From Neonectria sp. B-13 (taxonomy: Eukaryota > Ascomycota > Sordariomycetes > Hypocreales > Nectriaceae), in the NCBI GenBank assembly GCA_002682825.1, contig NOKP01000019.1:372001-436000 (forward strand): a DNA stretch of 64,000 nt, given 5' to 3'. This document shows positions 59,465-64,000 of this stretch, in pieces. The notes below the pieces were generated by a model. That model did not search any database. It was not told the origin of the DNA and saw nothing but the letters and a program-made list of their open reading frames with translations. The position numbers and the translations under genes are program-made. How positions within the stretch are numbered: the stretch's first letter is position 1; every line of letters begins with the position of its first letter.

Positions 59465-62400
59465 CTACCTAGCGGGTGGCGAATACAACTTTTCATATTT
59501 TTTCCAGGTTAACAGGTCACCTCTGTCCTCGTAGGCGACCTTGTATGGCCTGACAGACCCTTCTATCTTATCCGGGTGGAGTCCAGTTTCAGTCAAGTTT
59601 TCTGATAGCTGATTTATCATTCTCAGTTTGTAGTGCGGCTTGTTCTTCTTGATGTCTTGGAGAAGAGCCCTGGAGAAATCGGAACCATTATTCCGAAGCT
59701 CATCAGTTATATCTTTGTCCCCAAGCTTGTCTAGCTGTTCCTTCATCTTCATTAGGCTCTTGTTTTTGTTGTGGTTGTTGGCCACGTCGCGAAGCTTTGT
59801 AGCGAAAAAGGTCCCCCAGTTACCGTCATGCTTGTTCCCGACAACGTTGTGGACGTCCCTGTCACAGAAGAGTGTCAACTCGTTATGATTGATGCCAGCT
59901 GCACCGAAGAAATGAGCAAACGATTTTTGGAACAAATGGTGCTGCTCTCCATGTGGTCTGAATCCACTTTTCATTCCCAAGATGGCCGCTTTCAAATTTT
60001 TCATTGTGTTGTTCACCTTCTTGCCGAAAACCTTCCTCACTTGGTTGAAAAGTCCGCCTGCTTTGCCTAATTGGACCTTCAAATGTTTTCCAACCTTTCT
60101 CTTTTTTTGCTTTACGATATTGAGCCCTTTCTTCACTGCCCGATTGACGCCCTTTGTTTTCTTATCATCTCTTGATGTTCCAGATGGGTCGTGCGAGTTG
60201 ATGGGGTCGTTGTTGACGTACTCATAGAGGTTGGGCCCGTCTATATCACCGAGAGGATCCGGCGAGGTCCAGCGGCCGAGCCATGGGCAGTAGTAACGCC
60301 ATCCGCAGTGGTATAACCCCGTCTCGCGGTCGTGCTCGTACTTGGCAAACCGGTACCTCCTTGGGGCTTCGACATCACCATACACAGCCGAGTAGACAAC
60401 CGTGCCAAAGGGAGTGTACTCCTCGTAAGATATGAGCTGGGCTTGGCCATCCAGCTCCATGTTATCTCCCGTTTGGAATCGTATCAGAGGCTCCTGCCTA
60501 GCGCTGCTGACCTCCACCATTGCCAAGGTATCGTCGCCTTTGACACACGCAATCCACAGACAAGACCCATCGCTTCGGCCTTGAACCTCGAGATCGCCGA
60601 GGAATAGTGTATCCTTTTGCTTGCGAGGTTGCTCACCAGGCTTGGCAGCCGACTCGCTCACCTTGCGTACGCGTTTACCAGAGTGGTCATAGACGTAGTA
60701 TGTTCGCTCTGGGGTGCCAGCATTGACATACTGCGTGGATGAGAAGGACATCATGTTGTTGATGCCCCATTCCAGCTCCGAGAACTTGGGCAGCGTGGTC
60801 ACGCAGCCCGCGAGCCCAGCATCCCCAGCATAGAGATGCTTGCCCTCGTCTTTGTCTCCGATTGCTGTCCTACTGAGCCGATTGCATTTGATCAAGGGGT
60901 CGTGACTGAGGAGACTCTGTTCTTCATAAAAGTAAGATCTCGTCCAGCCGGTGACGCCTTTGGTATATGGCGCGTCGTGTTTCATCCGTAGTATGTTGCC
61001 TTCGCGGTCATACTCGTATGTCTCGACGTACTGGTAGAGCAAGTTGCCATCAGTGATGCCGCGTGATGGGCTGAGACCGTTCATGGCGCTGTGAGGGCTT
61101 AACTGATTTCCGTGGCCAAGTTTCGTGGAGAGCTGAGCTCTCCCAGTGGCCGACACTAGTCTGCCTGTCACATCGTACGTGTAGTCCCATTCAGGCTTGA
61201 CGCGACTTTCCCGAAAATATCTCACTTGTTCAGAACCATCTTGAGTGAGAATGCGACGACCGGTGCAGTCGTATATGTGTGTCAAGTCTTCAAGCAGCTC
61301 TCTTGTGCCCCGAGACGCGCGCGTGGTTCGTTGCGAGACAAGGTGTCTGGACTCCTCGTCGTAGGAAAAGTTCGTGACGACCTTGTTTCCGTAGGTGATC
61401 TTTACAGGGAGACCATCGGCAGAGAAGATTGCACTCGAGAGATATGGGTTCCAGTCGCCGTCCTCGGTAGAGCTGAAATCGACAGTGCAGACATGTCCTT
61501 GTCGCTCAAACCGTCTCCGAGTACGATTGCCTCGGGCATCCTTCTCCTCCAGCACTTGACCCGAGTTATCGTACTTGTATGTATGAACGTAGATCGCCTT
61601 TTCGAGGGCGTTACTAATATTCCAGTCCACCAACTCTTTGTATTCTTGGGTGGGCTGGAACGTCTGCTCGAGGCAGTGACCGCGAATGTCATAACGCGTA
61701 TTGAGGTGAACACCGGCTTGGTCTTCCACCTTCCAGACTTGGTCTTTCAGGTTGAGAGTCGTTGCATCAGTACAACCCTCTCCGTAAGTGATTCGCGTGA
61801 CGAGTTTTGGTGTCTCATTGTTTTTGGCGGCCAGCTTCTCAATCTCGCGTCGCAAACCATCATACCGGGTCATGAAAGAGTATCCACGGCAATTCCACGA
61901 CAGGAGCTCTCCTCCTTGGGCGTCTTGTAACGTCCATGATTCTCCACGGTCCATTCCCATGCTCTGCAGCTGCCGGCCAAGCTTGTCATAGACCATTTTT
62001 TCCACGAGTCGGTCGTATGAGTCGACATCTCGAACCTTGTTTCCGTTAACGTCGTATGCGGAGCTTCGCGTGTACGCCTTGCTCCCAGCTACACGAACTG
62101 TCCGGATAGGCAGCCCGCAGCTACCGATGTAGGTGGTGAGAGGAGCGTTTGAATAGATGGCAGATTTCTCCGCGGCTCGCTTCTCCTGGGGTGTCCCTAG
62201 TTTTCGCTTGTCATACCAACTCTGCGAGTACCGGGCAGCTGGGATCCGAGTGAAGAAGTGGCAAACATCAGGATCATCTTGCGGTCTGGAACAAAGAACC
62301 AAGTCACCGGCGTTGTACTCGACTGTTGTCCATGGAGTATACACGGTTTTCGACCACGTGCAGTCAGCAGCGAGGGAGGCGACACTGCGACCGATGGCAT

Positions 62401-63988
62401 CGTAGAAGGTGATGGTAGAGTTGGTTTTTATCGATCCGGCTAGGATCGGCAATGGTGAAGTTGCAAAGCGAGGCTCATAGGTGCAAACAACTTGACCTTG
62501 TGTGTCCGAGATTGAAAGGCCAGGGACTAGCCATGTCTTGTCGAAGGTAGATGGGTCATTTAGATGCACTTCTTGAAGTTCAGTCCCAAGTCCGTTCATG
62601 TAAGAGATAGTCACTCGAATATCTTCACTGCTGGATTTGCCGAATGAAAGAGCGCGCGTAATGTGGACTGAGAATGCTGGTACAGGAGTTTTGGTCGCGG
62701 TCAACGTCTGCGTAATCTTTGTGTCTTCCGGACTTTTCTCGTTCTGCTGGGCTTTCCACAAAGCGTACCGATTGAGACAATGAATTGTTCTGCTTTCGGC
62801 ATTTCCTAAGACGCGACTTGCGACCTCTCCAGTAGGATCAAGGAGGATGCTGTCGACATCCTCAGAACTGACCTCAAGTACCACTTCATTGACGCTGTCA
62901 ACATCCTCTTCGGCGCTCGACCCCTTACCCAAAGCAGCAGAAGCAATCATGTGACCCAAAGGATCAAGCACAACTTGCACAGTATTCAAATTCGAGTCGG
63001 TAATCTTGACAGGCTGTAGATGCTCGTAGTCGTTCTCGAGTACCGATACGTTTCCCATGGCGTCTTCGACTTGTTCAGCTAAAAGAAAGCCCTCGTCCAT
63101 TTTGATCCGCGACACGTTGTTGAAAGGGTCGATGAAGAATGAAGGATTGTAGAATGATCTGCGAGCCTGCTCAAGCGCCTCTCCTGCCGCTGAAGTCTTG
63201 GGGAGGCAGAAGAGGGAGCGAGACGATGGGGTCCACCAACTGTCACTCTGTTCCAGTTTCACATACTTGCCCTGTGTCAAGATATTCTCGACCGAACCGG
63301 GAACTTTGCAATTGCGCAGACCCAGTTCGGTCTCGGCTAGAATCTCAGGCGTGAAAGCAAGAGCATATGTCTGATCCAACAGCGAATGTGCCTGCATCTT
63401 ACCCTCTCCGAGCCTGTTGTTGAGAAGAGAGTCCATGTAAAACGCTCTGTTCTCCTTGCGTAAAGCCTTCCATACAGCCGCACACTTGGTCGTAGGTAGC
63501 CCTTGGAAGCCGTATTGATGAGCTGCGTCAACACTGAGGGTTCCGTTGAACGAAAAGTTAAGAATCTCGTGTTCTTGCTGCCTCCATGCGAGTGGCTTGC
63601 GAAAGTTGTAATTATCCACAACCTCCTCTGTGTACAAAATGTTGGTGAATGCCATGTTGCCAGCCTTTTGGTTCTCGTTAACATCGGTAAAGGCAGTCTC
63701 CACAGTACGTGGATAAACAATGTGTAAGCTCTCCTCCACGTCGCCAAAGAGATTGGTTTTGAGGATAATTTCATGTGTGACTCGTGGATCTCGCATGTTT
63801 CTCTCATACTGTTTGGAAAGAGTCTCCCGGGGGTTCACCTGGACCACGGAATACTTGTTAGACCCTCGTGATTGAAGCAGCTTGATATGGTACGACAGCT
63901 CTTGGACCATAAATGGGAGGCCGGCCTTGTCTGTTCCGTCTTGACTGTAAGTCTCAGACCGCACGCTGACTCCTTTGAGTGCCTGCAA
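59465..63988 (-). CDS. Rhs/YD-repeat toxin-complex BC-like protein (5' end beyond window)
   Basis: An intronless frame of 1507 codons, still open towards the right edge. The first part shows the TcB-type block VNPRETLSKQYERN.RDPRV near residues 52-70, which lies well inside bacterial TcdB/TcC-like proteins, so the ATG at 63988 is probably internal and the gene continues beyond 64000. Many YD repeats follow (YDVNGN, YDKLGRQL, YDNSGQVLEE, YDREGNILRM). The Rhs core ends in GRWTSPDPLGDIDGPNLYEY then VNNDP and DPSG at about residue 1270. After it come a lysine-rich linker with KQKKRKV (1293-1299) and a C-terminal domain from about 1346 with a GEQHHLF...HNELTLF...H..GNW pattern resembling HNH/Endo VII-type toxin nucleases (DUF2380-like). 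In bacteria the Rhs shell encloses the C-terminal toxin, and a Tc A component delivers it. No A component is in this window. Confidence 0.9.
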   Translation of the reverse strand: MQALKGVSVRSETYSQDGTDKAGLPFMVQELSYHIKLLQSRGSNKYSVVQVNPRETLSKQYERNMRDPRVTHEIILKTNLFGDVEESLHIVYPRTVETAFTDVNENQKAGNMAFTNILYTEEVVDNYNFRKPLAWRQQEHEILNFSFNGTLSVDAAHQYGFQGLPTTKCAAVWKALRKENRAFYMDSLLNNRLGEGKMQAHSLLDQTYALAFTPEILAETELGLRNCKVPGSVENILTQGKYVKLEQSDSWWTPSSRSLFCLPKTSAAGEALEQARRSFYNPSFFIDPFNNVSRIKMDEGFLLAEQVEDAMGNVSVLENDYEHLQPVKITDSNLNTVQVVLDPLGHMIASAALGKGSSAEEDVDSVNEVVLEVSSEDVDSILLDPTGEVASRVLGNAESRTIHCLNRYALWKAQQNEKSPEDTKITQTLTATKTPVPAFSVHITRALSFGKSSSEDIRVTISYMNGLGTELQEVHLNDPSTFDKTWLVPGLSISDTQGQVVCTYEPRFATSPLPILAGSIKTNSTITFYDAIGRSVASLAADCTWSKTVYTPWTTVEYNAGDLVLCSRPQDDPDVCHFFTRIPAARYSQSWYDKRKLGTPQEKRAAEKSAIYSNAPLTTYIGSCGLPIRTVRVAGSKAYTRSSAYDVNGNKVRDVDSYDRLVEKMVYDKLGRQLQSMGMDRGESWTLQDAQGGELLSWNCRGYSFMTRYDGLRREIEKLAAKNNETPKLVTRITYGEGCTDATTLNLKDQVWKVEDQAGVHLNTRYDIRGHCLEQTFQPTQEYKELVDWNISNALEKAIYVHTYKYDNSGQVLEEKDARGNRTRRRFERQGHVCTVDFSSTEDGDWNPYLSSAIFSADGLPVKITYGNKVVTNFSYDEESRHLVSQRTTRASRGTRELLEDLTHIYDCTGRRILTQDGSEQVRYFRESRVKPEWDYTYDVTGRLVSATGRAQLSTKLGHGNQLSPHSAMNGLSPSRGITDGNLLYQYVETYEYDREGNILRMKHDAPYTKGVTGWTRSYFYEEQSLLSHDPLIKCNRLSRTAIGDKDEGKHLYAGDAGLAGCVTTLPKFSELEWGINNMMSFSSTQYVNAGTPERTYYVYDHSGKRVRKVSESAAKPGEQPRKQKDTLFLGDLEVQGRSDGSCLWIACVKGDDTLAMVEVSSARQEPLIRFQTGDNMELDGQAQLISYEEYTPFGTVVYSAVYGDVEAPRRYRFAKYEHDRETGLYHCGWRYYCPWLGRWTSPDPLGDIDGPNLYEYVNNDPINSHDPSGTSRDDKKTKGVNRAVKKGLNIVKQKKRKVGKHLKVQLGKAGGLFNQVRKVFGKKVNNTMKNLKAAILGMKSGFRPHGEQHHLFQKSFAHFFGAAGINHNELTLFCDRDVHNVVGNKHDGNWGTFFATKLRDVANNHNKNKSLMKMKEQLDKLGDKDITDELRNNGSDFSRALLQDIKKNKPHYKLRMINQLSENLTETGLHPDKIEGSVRPYKVAYEDRGDLLTWKKYEKLYSPPAR

Positions 63989-64000
63989 ACGTTCTGCAGG

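Overview
The window comes from a filamentous ascomycete (Pezizomycotina). Most genes carry short introns of about 50-80 bases with GT..AG borders and CTAAC/CTGAC-like branch sites. The families are typical of that group: Zn2Cys6 regulator with an AflR-like domain, LaeA-like methyltransferase, PTH11-like membrane proteins, fungal pogo transposon, LysM and M35-like secreted proteins. AT-rich, TpA-rich blocks between genes suggest old RIP-type decay. I cannot name the species. Exon structures were worked out by hand from reading-frame continuity and splice signals.

Layout. (1) 1-2993: the 5' part of a large minus-strand gene that runs off the left edge. It belongs to a fungal/bacterial family I know only as uncharacterised and ends in propeller-like repeats. 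(2) About 4.8-14.9 kb: a secretome island with a small secreted protein (6529-7181), a broken LysM gene (about 7905-8830), an M35-like metalloprotease (9857-11408), three 80-bp tandem repeats (11656-11899), and an 8-exon Cys-rich secreted protein of unknown family (12403-14921). (3) 15.5-31.0 kb: a compact metabolic cluster with MFS transporter, PLP decarboxylase, GNAT acetyltransferase, 2OG-Fe(II) oxygenase, Zn2Cys6/AflR-type regulator, P450, amidase and old-yellow-enzyme reductase. No PKS, NRPS or terpene synthase is present. (4) 31.0-48.2 kb: a decayed pogo element directly behind the cluster, then an SMP-30-like lactonase, a PTH11-like protein, a GT34 gene with a nonsense codon, a Zn2Cys6 relic, an SDR, an F-box protein, an MFS pseudogene and a LaeA-like methyltransferase. 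(5) 50.1-57.2 kb: a stand-alone SesB-like alpha/beta-hydrolase lacking the nucleophile serine, an APC permease, a second PTH11-like protein and a second GNAT. (6) 57.3-64.0 kb: an AT-rich block, a decayed coiled-coil gene, and a long intronless Rhs/Tc-toxin BC-type gene on the minus strand whose 5' end lies beyond the right edge.

How the genes may work together (inference). The 15.5-31 kb genes look like one pathway: an amino acid is decarboxylated, the amine or a derivative is acylated by the GNAT, oxidised by the 2OG oxygenase and P450, reduced by the OYE, and an amide or protecting group is removed by the amidase; the MFS protein exports and the Zn2Cys6 protein controls. The hexamer TCCGAG recurs in the control regions of this block, including both divergent promoters. 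The Rhs/Tc-like gene, with an NLS-like KKRKV stretch before an HNH-like C-terminal domain, is the most striking single gene. Many neighbours (LysM, GT34, MFS, Zn2Cys6, permease tail, coiled-coil) are broken, so the window reads as an accessory, fast-changing chromosomal region.
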